Shown: piece by piece, positions 49,240 through 58,197 of the stretch
How positions within the stretch are numbered: position 1 is the stretch's first letter
Layout: the number at the start of each line of letters is the position of its first letter
Assembly (NCBI GenBank): GCA_018660835.1
Contig: JABJJN010000011.1
Coordinates: forward strand, 149,067-213,066
Direction: 5' to 3'
Length of the DNA: 64,000 nucleotides
DNA from: Gemmatimonadota bacterium
Lineage (GTDB): Bacteria > Latescibacterota > UBA2968 > UBA8231
Notes under the pieces: generated by a model
What the model was told of the DNA's origin: nothing
Seen by the model: only the letters and a program-made list of their open reading frames with translations
The model's database searches: none
Made by a program: the position numbers and the translations under genes

Positions 49240-50292
49240 TTAGAGTGCCAACTCGCGACGACGACTCAGCAGGTAGAGAAAAAAGGGACAACCGAGCAGG
49301 GCGGTGACGATGCCAACAGGTATTTCCGCCGGCGCCAACAGGGTCCTGGCCAGCATGTCTGCACTGACCATCAGGATCGCCCCACCGAGAAGTGACGCCG
49401 GGAACAAGACGCGATGATCGGGGCCAACGAGCAGACGCATCATGTGAGGAACGACCAAACCGACGAAACCGATGATGCCGCTGACTGAGACGGCAGCGGC
49501 TGTCAGTAAGGCAGTCAATACGAGGAAGATCCGCTTAAGGCGCTCCACGTCGACCCCCAGATACTGTGCGTTCTCTTCCCCTTGCAGCAACACATTCAGA
49601 TCTCGTGCGTAGACCTGCAGCACCAGCGCTGTGACCAACAGGGAGGGCCACACCATGTGAACATGCTCCCAGCGCCCTGCAGAAAAACTTCCGAGAATCC
49701 AATACAGAACTGAATGCAGCGTGTCATCACCTGAAAGCATGATGAAGGAGGTTGCCGCAGCAGCCATCGAACCAACGGCGACACCCGTAAGCAGAAGGAG
49801 TGTCGCCGGAACACGGCCAGCACGTAGAGACACGGTATAGACGATCAGCGTCACCGTCAGAGCACCGACAAAGGCGAACAAAGACGTCGCATGGAGGCCG
49901 ACAAACCAGAAGGAAACGGACATCGTCAGCGCCAACGTCGCGCCCAAGGCCGCACCGGAGGAGATCCCGATGATATAGGGATCGGCCATCGGATTCTGGA
50001 AGAAGCCCTGCATGACCGCACCACTCAGGGCCAGACTCGCCCCCACGAGGACCGCCAGCAGGATCCGAGGAGGACGCAGGTTGCGGACAATCGCCAGGGC
50101 CGCCCGACGATCCAACACCTGACCATCGGTGGAGGCGACCGTCTGCAATTCACCTTCGCCGTGAATCAGCAAATCCACGACTTCTCCGGCTGGAATCGGC
50201 ACGGGACCCGTGCCCAGGGATACAACACCGAGCAGGAGCAGAATCGCTAGCAGCGAGGGTAACCACACCGCCGCACGTCGACGCACATTCAT
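49240..50292 (-). CDS. btuC: FecCD/BtuC-family ABC transporter permease
   Basis: LRPPRILLAVLVGASLALSGAVMQGFFQNPMADPYIIGISSGAALGA; GIIGFVGLVVPHMMRLLVGPDHR. Confidence 0.94.
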   Translation of the reverse strand: MNVRRRAAVWLPSLLAILLLLGVVSLGTGPVPIPAGEVVDLLIHGEGELQTVASTDGQVLDRRAALAIVRNLRPPRILLAVLVGASLALSGAVMQGFFQNPMADPYIIGISSGAALGATLALTMSVSFWFVGLHATSLFAFVGALTVTLIVYTVSLRAGRVPATLLLLTGVAVGSMAAAATSFIMLSGDDTLHSVLYWILGSFSAGRWEHVHMVWPSLLVTALVLQVYARDLNVLLQGEENAQYLGVDVERLKRIFLVLTALLTAAAVSVSGIIGFVGLVVPHMMRLLVGPDHRVLFPASLLGGAILMVSADMLARTLLAPAEIPVGIVTALLGCPFFLYLLSRRRELAL

Positions 50293-50357
50293 CTGGTCAT
50301 CTGCACAGTGATGAGGATGCTTCGTGACGATTCTCGATCACAATTCTCCGGTCACGA

Positions 50358-51251
50358 TCACTGCGATGGCGCGGGATGCAACTGGTTGGCAAGAAGCTCA
50401 ACGGCATCGACCAGACGCGGTCCCGCCCGCGTCAACAGATCGCCATCGATGTGGACGATCCTGCCATCATCGATGGCAGGGATGTCCTTCCAACCGTCAA
50501 GGTGCCGCAGCCGCTGGACCTCCCCAGCCGGTTGCATTCCACCGCCGAGACTCGTCAACAGAACCTGCGGCGCCCAACCGACGATGGTCTCAAGACTGAC
50601 CTGCGGCCAGGTTCCCTCGGCTTGCCGGGCGACATTCACTCCTCCTGCACGATCGATGACATCATCAATCAGTGAGCCAGGCCCCGCCGTATACACCGGT
50701 TCGGCAACATATCCCCACAGAACACGAGGGCGAGGCAGGCCTTGTACCCGGGCATCGATGACTTTGAGTCTACCCTCAAGAGCTGCAGCGACCGAATCAC
50801 TGTGCGCGGTTGTAGCGGTTAGCTCCCCGATGCGACGAATCGCGTCGACCATCGAAGCAAGGCTCTGCACATTCAGCGCAAAAATGGGGACCCCCATCTG
50901 CTCGAGGGCCCGGAGACCGTCCAGGTCATTGCCTCGGGCAGCAATGATGAGATCAGGGCCCACGGCAGTGATCCGTTCGATATTCAAGTCAGAATAGCCG
51001 GCGACCTGTTGTATTTCGCGTGCAGCAGCTGGAAAATTACACCACTCAGTCACGCCGACAACACGATCTCCTGCACCTACCGCGAAAAGGATTTCCGTAT
51101 TCGAAGGTGCCAGTGAGACGATCCGCAGAGGGGTCTGCGCCAGAACGACTTGTTTGCCAAGATCATCCTTGACACGGATGTCTGCAGCCCGGGCCCAGGG
51201 CACCGACAAAGTAAGACACACAACAACCAACCACATCTGTCGCACCTTCAT
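50358..51251 (-). CDS. btuF: Periplasmic cobalamin-binding protein (BtuF-like)
   Basis: Signal peptide; RIVSLAPSNTEILFAVGAGDRVVGVTEWCNFP; GPDLIIA; linked to btuC/btuD. Confidence 0.9.
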   Translation of the reverse strand: MKVRQMWLVVVCLTLSVPWARAADIRVKDDLGKQVVLAQTPLRIVSLAPSNTEILFAVGAGDRVVGVTEWCNFPAAAREIQQVAGYSDLNIERITAVGPDLIIAARGNDLDGLRALEQMGVPIFALNVQSLASMVDAIRRIGELTATTAHSDSVAAALEGRLKVIDARVQGLPRPRVLWGYVAEPVYTAGPGSLIDDVIDRAGGVNVARQAEGTWPQVSLETIVGWAPQVLLTSLGGGMQPAGEVQRLRHLDGWKDIPAIDDGRIVHIDGDLLTRAGPRLVDAVELLANQLHPAPSQ

Positions 51252-52066
51252 ACCTGGCTCCTGTGCGTCACTGTCGACTCGACCGTGTGACGACGCGATT
51301 TTGGGATAATTCTTGCACGACCACCGATCTGCTCGATCCAGACATCGACACCATACGCTTGTCTTACCAGGTCTTCGGTCAGCACCTGCGCCGCACTGCC
51401 GACAGCCAACGGCCGACCTGCTTCCATGAGTACCAACTGTTCACCAAACTCAGCAGCCGCATTCAAATCATGGGTCACACACACAATCGTAAGCCCCGTC
51501 TCTTCATGCAGTTCGCTCAGCAGGTCGAGGATCTCTACCTGGTGATTGATGTCGAGATGATTGGTAGGCTCATCCAGTAGCAGCAATTGTGGTTGCTGTG
51601 CAAGTGCGCGCGCGATGATCACGCGCTGCCGCTCACCTCCAGACAATTCACGGATGCTGCGGGACGCAAGGTCAGTTGTGGAAGTCAGCTCCAGGGCCTG
51701 CGTGACGGCAAGACGATCTTCGTCCCCCATGCCTTGAAAGCGCTTCAGATGCGGATGACGTCCCATAGCCACAGTCTCTTCGACCGAGAATTCGAAGTCG
51801 CTGACGGCAGCCTGAGGTACGACAGCGACGCGACGAGCCAGGTCTCGGCGACTGCATTCGTTGAGATCTTGTCCGGCGAGGGTCACTGTACCCGACCACG
51901 GAGCCATCACACCTGCTGCTACGCGTAGAATTGTGCTCTTGCCTGAACCGTTGGGGCCGATCAGGGCAGCAAAGGCCCCTGCCACCACAGACAACGAGAC
52001 CTGCTGCAGGACAGGAGTCCCCGGTCGATATCCAACGGTGACACGATCAAGCTGCAGTAGCGACAC
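51248..52066 (-). CDS. btuD: FecE/BtuD-like ABC transporter ATP-binding protein
   Basis: LIGPNGSGKSTILRVAAG, IRELSGGERQRVIIARALAQQPQLLLLDEPTNHLD, VCVTHDLNAA. GTG start at 52066; the longer ORF upstream overlaps the riboswitch/terminator leader. Confidence 0.94.
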   Translation of the reverse strand: MSLLQLDRVTVGYRPGTPVLQQVSLSVVAGAFAALIGPNGSGKSTILRVAAGVMAPWSGTVTLAGQDLNECSRRDLARRVAVVPQAAVSDFEFSVEETVAMGRHPHLKRFQGMGDEDRLAVTQALELTSTTDLASRSIRELSGGERQRVIIARALAQQPQLLLLDEPTNHLDINHQVEILDLLSELHEETGLTIVCVTHDLNAAAEFGEQLVLMEAGRPLAVGSAAQVLTEDLVRQAYGVDVWIEQIGGRARIIPKSRRHTVESTVTHRSQV

Positions 52067-52096
52067 GCGGACTCTTTCTATACGGGGTGCCGGCAC

Positions 52097-52143
52097 AAAA
52101 AAACGCCGGTCCTTGGCCCCCGAGGGTTCCGTAGGATCGGCGT
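52097..52143 (-). terminator. Intrinsic terminator in the btuD leader
   Basis: Minus strand ACGCCGATCC ... GGACCGGCGT followed by TTTTTT, placed between the riboswitch and btuD start. Confidence 0.85.
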
Positions 52144-52215
52144 CTGCTCGCTTTATGAGCGTCGACGGATTCTGCGTACCGGGTAGGCCTCTCCCACGGA
52201 GGCACTCACAACCCA

Positions 52216-52374
52216 ACGGTTTCAGGCAGGTCTCCTGGCTTCCGGTTCGCAGCAATCCACACAAGGCAAAGTGGATGTCTCAAACCGGTCACAGTGGCGG
52301 GGCCGCGGCGGCTTTGAACCGCCTTCCCTATTCTTCCCGCATCGCGTCAGCGATGCCGGACACCGTGAAACCGT
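52216..52374 (-). promoter_or_regulatory. Cobalamin (B12) riboswitch
   Basis: Minus strand: ACGGTTTC (P1 5'), GGGAAGAATAGGGAAGGCGG, GCCCCGCCACTG, B12 box AGCCAGGAGACCTGCC, closing GAAACCGT (P1 3'), upstream of btuDFC. Confidence 0.95.
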
Positions 52375-52476
52375 ACGTCTGTGTAGTCATCGTCACGACA
52401 CCGAGTCGTCTCGCCACGATATAGGGTCAAGTGTAGACTGTGTGTTCTCTCATCGTCAAGGACTCCTGCTGAAAAC

Positions 52477-53169
52477 TCAGGAACGCGTCGACCGTGCCGT
52501 GCCGACGGCACGCATCACGAGCAAGGCGATCACGCCAACGGCGGCAATGCCGATCACCACCTTCAGCCACAGGGGATTCCACGAGGCATAGCTATCCTGC
52601 GTCTGCAGCCGCCCAATAAAGATCCCGTAGCGATCGCTCGGTGCCGAACGCTGTGCCTCAGACAAATAACTACGCGCTTCGTCGACTCGATCCTGCCGCA
52701 GCAAGAGATTGATCAGGTTGTAGTGAGCTTCGACCAGTGCCGGATCGAGAGCAATGGCTCCGCGGATCCAGCGCTCCGCCTCGCTTAGTTCGCCCGCCTG
52801 GAAGTAACAGCTCCCGAGGTTGCTGCAAAGCCCCGCTTCTTCGGAGGCAGAGATATCCTCGCGACTGCGAGCGAGTCGAATCGCTTCACTGAAGTGTTGT
52901 TTTGCCCGCTTGTATTTGCGCCGCTCGTAGTAGATTTGCCCGGCATTTGCATGAGCTTCATAGAACTGCGGTTGGAGTCGCAGCGCCTGCGCATAGTATC
53001 GCAGGGCCAGATCGGGATCGACTTTCTTACCATCCATTCCGATTTGGAAGGCGTAGCCCTGCTGAAACGCCTGCTGCGCCTCATCAAGCTGCTGCGCCGT
53101 GCCAGTTGTCGGAAGATTCAATAGAGACAGCAAGCAAAAGCCGACAAGGCATCGGTATCTTTCAGCCAC
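52477..53169 (-). CDS. TPR-repeat protein with C-terminal TM
   Basis: Tandem TPR-like helices (ALRLQPQFYEAHANAGQIYYERRKYKRAKQHFSEAIRLA; LCSNLGSCYFQAGELSEAERWIRGAIALDPALVEAHYNL), signal-like N-terminus. Confidence 0.85.
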   Translation of the reverse strand: MAERYRCLVGFCLLSLLNLPTTGTAQQLDEAQQAFQQGYAFQIGMDGKKVDPDLALRYYAQALRLQPQFYEAHANAGQIYYERRKYKRAKQHFSEAIRLARSREDISASEEAGLCSNLGSCYFQAGELSEAERWIRGAIALDPALVEAHYNLINLLLRQDRVDEARSYLSEAQRSAPSDRYGIFIGRLQTQDSYASWNPLWLKVVIGIAAVGVIALLVMRAVGTARSTRS

Positions 53170-54202
53170 GGGTCATCTTCTTTCCAAAGACGGCCACGAA
53201 CATGGCCATCATGAAGGCCCCCATGAAGGCATGGCCCGCCGCAAGGTTTCTCGTTAGCAGTGTCGGAGGCGTCATCTCACCGTAGCCTAGTGTCGTAAAG
53301 GTGACCACACTGTAGTAGACGCAATGAAAATACGACAGCACATTGTTCATCACACTCGCGCCAAGATCGATTCCGATCCTTCCATCCTCCCTGTTGAGTC
53401 CCACGTCAGGGCCATTGATCCCGACGAGCCAGAAAATGACAGCGACGATCAAATTGATCAGCGTTGCTGACACGATGACACGGGGAGGACTCTCACCATA
53501 AGCGCAGAATGTATCTACCAACTTCGACCAAAGACGGTCCAACGACCACATGGGCAGGAGCATGCGACGCATCGTCATCTCCCGTCGAAAAAACACCCCT
53601 GCCTGTTCAAACCGTCCCGCCCCATCGTAGGCCTGGCGCAGGGTTCGATACACCTCCTCAGCTTCCTCAAACTTCTCCAGGGCATCCTTTTTGCGGCCAG
53701 CGCTCAGGGACTCTCGAGCAGCCTGTTCGTTGACGCTGGCATCCCCCCACTGCACCCGCTCAAGTCGTGTACCATCCAGTGTGGCACCGAGCAGATCCAC
53801 GCCCTGCAGTTTTGCTTCGTTCATATTCGCGCCAGCGAGATTCGCCTTCAGCATGTCCGCGCCCTGCAAGTCGACATTGAATAGATGCGCGCCGGCAAGA
53901 TTGGCACGAAATAGATTGGCTCCACGCAGCACGCGTCCACGCTGTGAAGCCAACTTCACGCCCTGTAGAGATGCATAACGCAGAACAAATCCCTCCATTG
54001 ATTCATCCGTTCCTGCCCACTGCTCAAGTCGTGCTCGAATGTCATCGCCTTCCTTGTCAGCATCCGCATCATGCCAAAAACACACAGAGCCCCCGGCTTC
54101 GATTTCTCCAGAGCAGCGCGATCCGTCATGGCGGACAAAAGTGCAGGACTGATCTGAAGAATTGCTGGAACCTGCTGGGGTCGAGCTGGAATCTTGACTC
54201 AC
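53162..54202 (-). CDS. Pentapeptide-repeat / two-TM potassium-channel-like fusion protein
   Basis: Repeats LRGANLFRANLAGAHLFNVDLQGADMLKANLAGANMNEAKLQGVDLLGATLDG; C-terminal pore VVTFTTLGYGEMTP; N-terminal Cys/His cluster CTFVRHDGSRCSGEIEAGGSVCFWHD. GTG start at 54202 avoids overlap with the next gene. Confidence 0.85.
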   Translation of the reverse strand: MSQDSSSTPAGSSNSSDQSCTFVRHDGSRCSGEIEAGGSVCFWHDADADKEGDDIRARLEQWAGTDESMEGFVLRYASLQGVKLASQRGRVLRGANLFRANLAGAHLFNVDLQGADMLKANLAGANMNEAKLQGVDLLGATLDGTRLERVQWGDASVNEQAARESLSAGRKKDALEKFEEAEEVYRTLRQAYDGAGRFEQAGVFFRREMTMRRMLLPMWSLDRLWSKLVDTFCAYGESPPRVIVSATLINLIVAVIFWLVGINGPDVGLNREDGRIGIDLGASVMNNVLSYFHCVYYSVVTFTTLGYGEMTPPTLLTRNLAAGHAFMGAFMMAMFVAVFGKKMTRG

Positions 54203-54237
54203 GTGACGTCTCCCAAGGCACACACGACGATTGCCAT

Positions 54238-54759
54238 TCAGGTTGTTGCGATGAACAATACGAGACTGCATGTGAATAGAACACCCGCCACCCCCCACCA
54301 TACGGCCAATGGCCCCGATCCCGTCGGTCGACGCGGCGCACGATCTTTCGTCACCAACGCTGGTCCTCCGCACAGGCGCGGTCGCTGACGGGCGAGAGAC
54401 GCATCACGACGCTTCAAAAAGCTACCGAGGTCGTTGTAAATGTGACGCAGGTGTTCAGGTTCTGTTTCGTCGTAGTCCGCCAGATGCGATAGAGGCAGCC
54501 ACTGCACTGATCGCAAGCCGGGACAGATGGGGAATTCAACCTCTGCCTTGATCCGATCATGCTCAAAACCGATGACCCGCACGTAACAGGCGGTACGAAA
54601 ACTCTGATAGTCCACCAGACAGCAGCGATAGCCCCTGCCACCTAGTTCGCGCACACCCTGGGCGATCACATCGACCAGCTCGCTGCGACGCTGCCGACGT
54701 GCCTCGACGAGTTGTTGCCGAAGTCGGCGAATCGCCCCATGCTGCCCATTCGCGTTCAC
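54238..54759 (-). CDS. Hypothetical protein (173 aa) with C-terminal TM anchor
   Basis: 4-bp overlap with the mlaD-like gene; C-terminal GPLAVWWGVAGVLFTCSLVLFIAT. Confidence 0.6.
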   Translation of the reverse strand: MNANGQHGAIRRLRQQLVEARRQRRSELVDVIAQGVRELGGRGYRCCLVDYQSFRTACYVRVIGFEHDRIKAEVEFPICPGLRSVQWLPLSHLADYDETEPEHLRHIYNDLGSFLKRRDASLARQRPRLCGGPALVTKDRAPRRPTGSGPLAVWWGVAGVLFTCSLVLFIATT

Positions 54760-55778
54760 GGATCGCTCACCTCAGCCTCGGCCGTGGTGAGCGTGTCTGC
54801 GTCGTTGGCAGAACCTGTGAGCACGTCGAATTCATCACGGAGCACCTGCCCCTCACCCGTTCCGCTGAATACCCGCAGAGGCCGAGCGCTCAGTGCTCGA
54901 ATGGACTCTGACGTCTCATGCAGATTACTCAGGGTTGAGTCGATTTGCCCCTGCTTGCTGGCGGTCAGCGTATCGATTCTACCCAACACGTGATCCAGAT
55001 GCTCTGCGACCTGCAGCAGGGCACGTAGTGTCTTCCTTATATCATCGTCGGACTCAGCCAGCAGTGTGTCTGACCTGGAAAGCAGGAGCGTGACGTGGGC
55101 CAAGCTCTGATCGAGACCATCCAACGAATGCTGCAAAGTCGGCTGCAATTGCGTCACCAGCGTATGGCTCGCACGCAGTAGTGTATCAGCACTACCGGAG
55201 ACGAGGGTCATCTGATCGACCAGTCGCGACACATCGTCATTCAGTCTGGCCATCTTGTCGCCGAACTGTGCATCACGCAAGGCAGCCCCGGCGCCCCCCA
55301 ACTTGGTCGCAGCTTCCGTAAGACTGGTGATCAGCGTCTTCATGCTCGCGTCTGATCGTCCAGTCAGATGACTACCAGGTGCCAGCGCACCCGTTGTGGG
55401 CTCCGCCGGGGCCAGCAGTTCGACGTAGGCCTCCCCCACGAGACCGGAACCGCGGATCTCGGCGATCGTTCCCTGCGGCACCGGAACCCCCTTCTCCACG
55501 CCGATCTCAACGAGGAAATATGGTTCTCCCGGGTCAGGATCCGGGGCAAACTGAATGCCGTCGACACGGCCAACCGTAAAACCACGCAGCTTGACCTTCG
55601 TCGCTTCGGAGATATTTCCCATCGTGTCGAATTCAGCGATGAGCGCATAACGTTCCGGACCACTGCGCAATTCAATCAGCAACCAACCAAAGCCACCGCA
55701 CACAATCAGCACGAAAAGGCCCACCAGAACCTGTCCAAGGGAGCTTTCGTGGAGTCGCCTGGTGCCGCCATCAGCCAT
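54756..55778 (-). CDS. MlaD-family (MCE domain) protein
   Basis: N-terminal TM, YALIAEFDTMGNISEATKVKLRGFTVGRVDGIQF MCE motif, GTIAEIRGSGLVGEAYVEL. Confidence 0.92.
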   Translation of the reverse strand: MADGGTRRLHESSLGQVLVGLFVLIVCGGFGWLLIELRSGPERYALIAEFDTMGNISEATKVKLRGFTVGRVDGIQFAPDPDPGEPYFLVEIGVEKGVPVPQGTIAEIRGSGLVGEAYVELLAPAEPTTGALAPGSHLTGRSDASMKTLITSLTEAATKLGGAGAALRDAQFGDKMARLNDDVSRLVDQMTLVSGSADTLLRASHTLVTQLQPTLQHSLDGLDQSLAHVTLLLSRSDTLLAESDDDIRKTLRALLQVAEHLDHVLGRIDTLTASKQGQIDSTLSNLHETSESIRALSARPLRVFSGTGEGQVLRDEFDVLTGSANDADTLTTAEAEVSDP

Positions 55779-56601
55779 TCGGGGTCACCTCAGGTGTGTG
55801 CGTTCCAAGAAACCGAGCCAGCCTTGAGTCAGCACTACTCTCAACGGCAAGCCGATCGCCCAGATCAATCAACTGCCCTTCATCCAACAACACAAAACGG
55901 TCACCATACTCGACGTACCCCAGCAGATCGGCGGTTGTGACGACGCGGGTCAACTCACCTGTTGCCGCGTCAGGCAAGACATCGTCGAATTCGGGTGGCA
56001 TACCATATACATGCTGACACAATCTCTTTGCCAGAACGGGTGGCAATCCCGTTGCAATGTCATCGAGTAACAACAGAAAGGGCTCTACCATGAAAGCCCG
56101 AGCAAGAGAAACATACACTCGCTGTTCCGCATTCAGCGCCACGGGGCGCAATCCAGGGACGCCCAGGTGATTGAGACCGAAGGTGTCCAGCAACTGGCTG
56201 CACCGCCTATCCGCCAACTGGCCATCGGGCAGGTTGTCGCGAAAGTGGTATTGGATGGGCAACGTCACATTGCGACGAATGTCCATATTCTCGATGAGCC
56301 CGCCGCCGCGCATCACGAAACCCACGCGCCGTCGCAAGCGCTGCAAGTCTGCCCCATTCAGCTCAAACACATCCTGACCATCCAACATCACCTCGCCATG
56401 GCGGACAACCTGCAATTCATCCATCCCTGGAAGGCCCAACAGCAGGCGCAAAACGAAAGACTTGCCGCTCGCAGGCAGACCGGCCACCACGACCGATTCA
56501 CCTTTGCTGACACTTAGATGCGCGCCATCTAGGAATCGTCGACCATCGACTTCAAGGGTCACATCGCGGAATCGTAGAAGAGGCTCGTTCGTAACCACCA
56601 T
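55771..56601 (-). CDS. MlaF-like ABC ATP-binding protein (atypical motifs)
   Basis: GLPASGKSFVLRLLLG Walker A; MRGGGLIENMDIRRNVTLPI Q-loop region; position between mlaE and mlaD homologues. Confidence 0.88.
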   Translation of the reverse strand: MVVTNEPLLRFRDVTLEVDGRRFLDGAHLSVSKGESVVVAGLPASGKSFVLRLLLGLPGMDELQVVRHGEVMLDGQDVFELNGADLQRLRRRVGFVMRGGGLIENMDIRRNVTLPIQYHFRDNLPDGQLADRRCSQLLDTFGLNHLGVPGLRPVALNAEQRVYVSLARAFMVEPFLLLLDDIATGLPPVLAKRLCQHVYGMPPEFDDVLPDAATGELTRVVTTADLLGYVEYGDRFVLLDEGQLIDLGDRLAVESSADSRLARFLGTHTPEVTPNG

Positions 56602-57404
56602 CAGATCCAGTAGAAAAGCGCCGAGATGACAGCGCTTGAGACAAAGACGAAGAACATGGCTTGTATCACGCCAGACCGTGCAACCATAGGAACCTCAAAA
56701 GGGGCGCGTGTGGCACGCAGGCCGTGATAGCAGGAAAACAAGCTGATCACGAGGCCAAAGAGGATACCCTTGCTGAGACTGATGTACAGGTCGAGGGGTT
56801 CAAGAGTTTCAACGATCGTCTGCAGATACATCGAGAAGGGCATTGTCAGACGAATGCTGGCGACGAGAAAGCCGCCAATAAGAGCCACCACATCGAAAAC
56901 GACGACCATACAGAAAACCGCGATCATGGAACCCAGAACTCGTGGTGCGATCAGATAGTGAAAGACATCGATCCCCATCGCCTCCAGCGCCTCGACTTGG
57001 CCAGTAATGCGATTGGTCGCCATCTCGGCCGCCATGGCTGTGCCGGAGCGTGTGATGACAACCATGGCAGTGACAATCGGCCCCAATTCTCGCACGATGA
57101 CGATCACCAGGATTTTGCCCACCAGACCCGTCGCCCCCACATCCTGCAATTGCGGCAAGGCTTGCACGATGACCGTTGACCCAAGCAGCAACGACAACAG
57201 AGCGAGAAAGGGCAGTGCCTCCAGGCCGGTGAAATAGACCTGCTGCATCGTCACCCGGGCAGCGGCACGGAATCCCTGGCGGCCGAGGAACCGGCTCAGA
57301 GCCGTAAGCGACCCCAACGAGAAGCGAAGCAGCCGCCACGAGTCGGCAACAAAGGCCTCAGCGTATTGCCCAAGCGCCTGCAGTGGAATCAGCAAGGCTC
57401 CCAT
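56601..57404 (-). CDS. MlaE-family ABC permease
   Basis: FTGLEALPFLALLSLLLGSTVIVQ, VIVRELGPIVTAMVVITRSGTAMAAEMATNRITGQVEALEAMGIDVFHYLIAPRVL. Confidence 0.95.
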   Translation of the reverse strand: MGALLIPLQALGQYAEAFVADSWRLLRFSLGSLTALSRFLGRQGFRAAARVTMQQVYFTGLEALPFLALLSLLLGSTVIVQALPQLQDVGATGLVGKILVIVIVRELGPIVTAMVVITRSGTAMAAEMATNRITGQVEALEAMGIDVFHYLIAPRVLGSMIAVFCMVVVFDVVALIGGFLVASIRLTMPFSMYLQTIVETLEPLDLYISLSKGILFGLVISLFSCYHGLRATRAPFEVPMVARSGVIQAMFFVFVSSAVISALFYWI

Positions 57405-57463
57405 TTGTGCCTCTTGGCTTCGCTATGCGGGGAAACTACGGTCGCAGAGAAGCGGATCGCTTC

Positions 57464-58087
57464 TTAGAAGCGGATGACGACACCGACACTCAGCTCGCTG
57501 TGTTGCACGGTCTTCTCCTTAACGGATGCAGGCAACTCAATCCCCGTCTCGGCCTCGATCTGCCCTTGAACCAGACTCTGCACGGACAACACCTGGTATT
57601 GACGCACGTCAAAACGTGCATCCATCCGGTCACTCAGGGCGTAGCGAACACCAGCGCCGTAGGAGAAGGCGGAGTTTGTCTGCAAATCTGCGATCGCTTC
57701 CAGGGCTTCAGCGGCTGCAGCGTCTGAATCGGAGGGAACGTCGGCAGATGTTGTCGTAATTGCGCCGAATCCCACGCCGACAAAGGGCATCACCTGTCCC
57801 ACGGGGATATTCACGAGAATTCGCCCCTCGTAGAAAATGGCCGTCACCGATTCTCCCGCCGATGTGCGTTCGGGGCGAGCAATCATCAGGGATGTTTCAC
57901 CACCAAAGATGCCACTCGACTTCCCCCATCGGAGTCCGACACCGAGGCTGTTATCCAAATCCGCCTCTTCATCAAAGCTGACAGAACCGATGAAGGTGCT
58001 AACATCTGCCTGAGCGGCTTGAGGAAGGGTCAGAGCAATGGCGGCAAAGAGAATAGCCAGCCAGCCGCGCGAGTCGATCAATCGCAT
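57464..58087 (-). CDS. Outer-membrane beta-barrel-like protein
   Basis: Signal peptide (WLAILFAAIALTLPQAAQA), alternating strands, terminal HSELSVGVVIRF ending in Phe. Start at internal ATG 58087. Confidence 0.75.
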   Translation of the reverse strand: MRLIDSRGWLAILFAAIALTLPQAAQADVSTFIGSVSFDEEADLDNSLGVGLRWGKSSGIFGGETSLMIARPERTSAGESVTAIFYEGRILVNIPVGQVMPFVGVGFGAITTTSADVPSDSDAAAAEALEAIADLQTNSAFSYGAGVRYALSDRMDARFDVRQYQVLSVQSLVQGQIEAETGIELPASVKEKTVQHSELSVGVVIRF

Positions 58088-58197
58088 ATCGGAATAACTC
58101 CTTGTAGACGCTGTAGTTGGGTCTGATTGCATAGATGCTGAAACATAACCCCGGAGCCCCAAGATCCGCAACCATTCTCGGCTCAGGCGAAGCCCTC

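Noticed and set aside
51248-52264. Extended 338-aa btuD reading frame
   Set aside because: Its first 66 codons run through the riboswitch-terminator leader; GTG at 52066 gives the normal ABC N-terminus.
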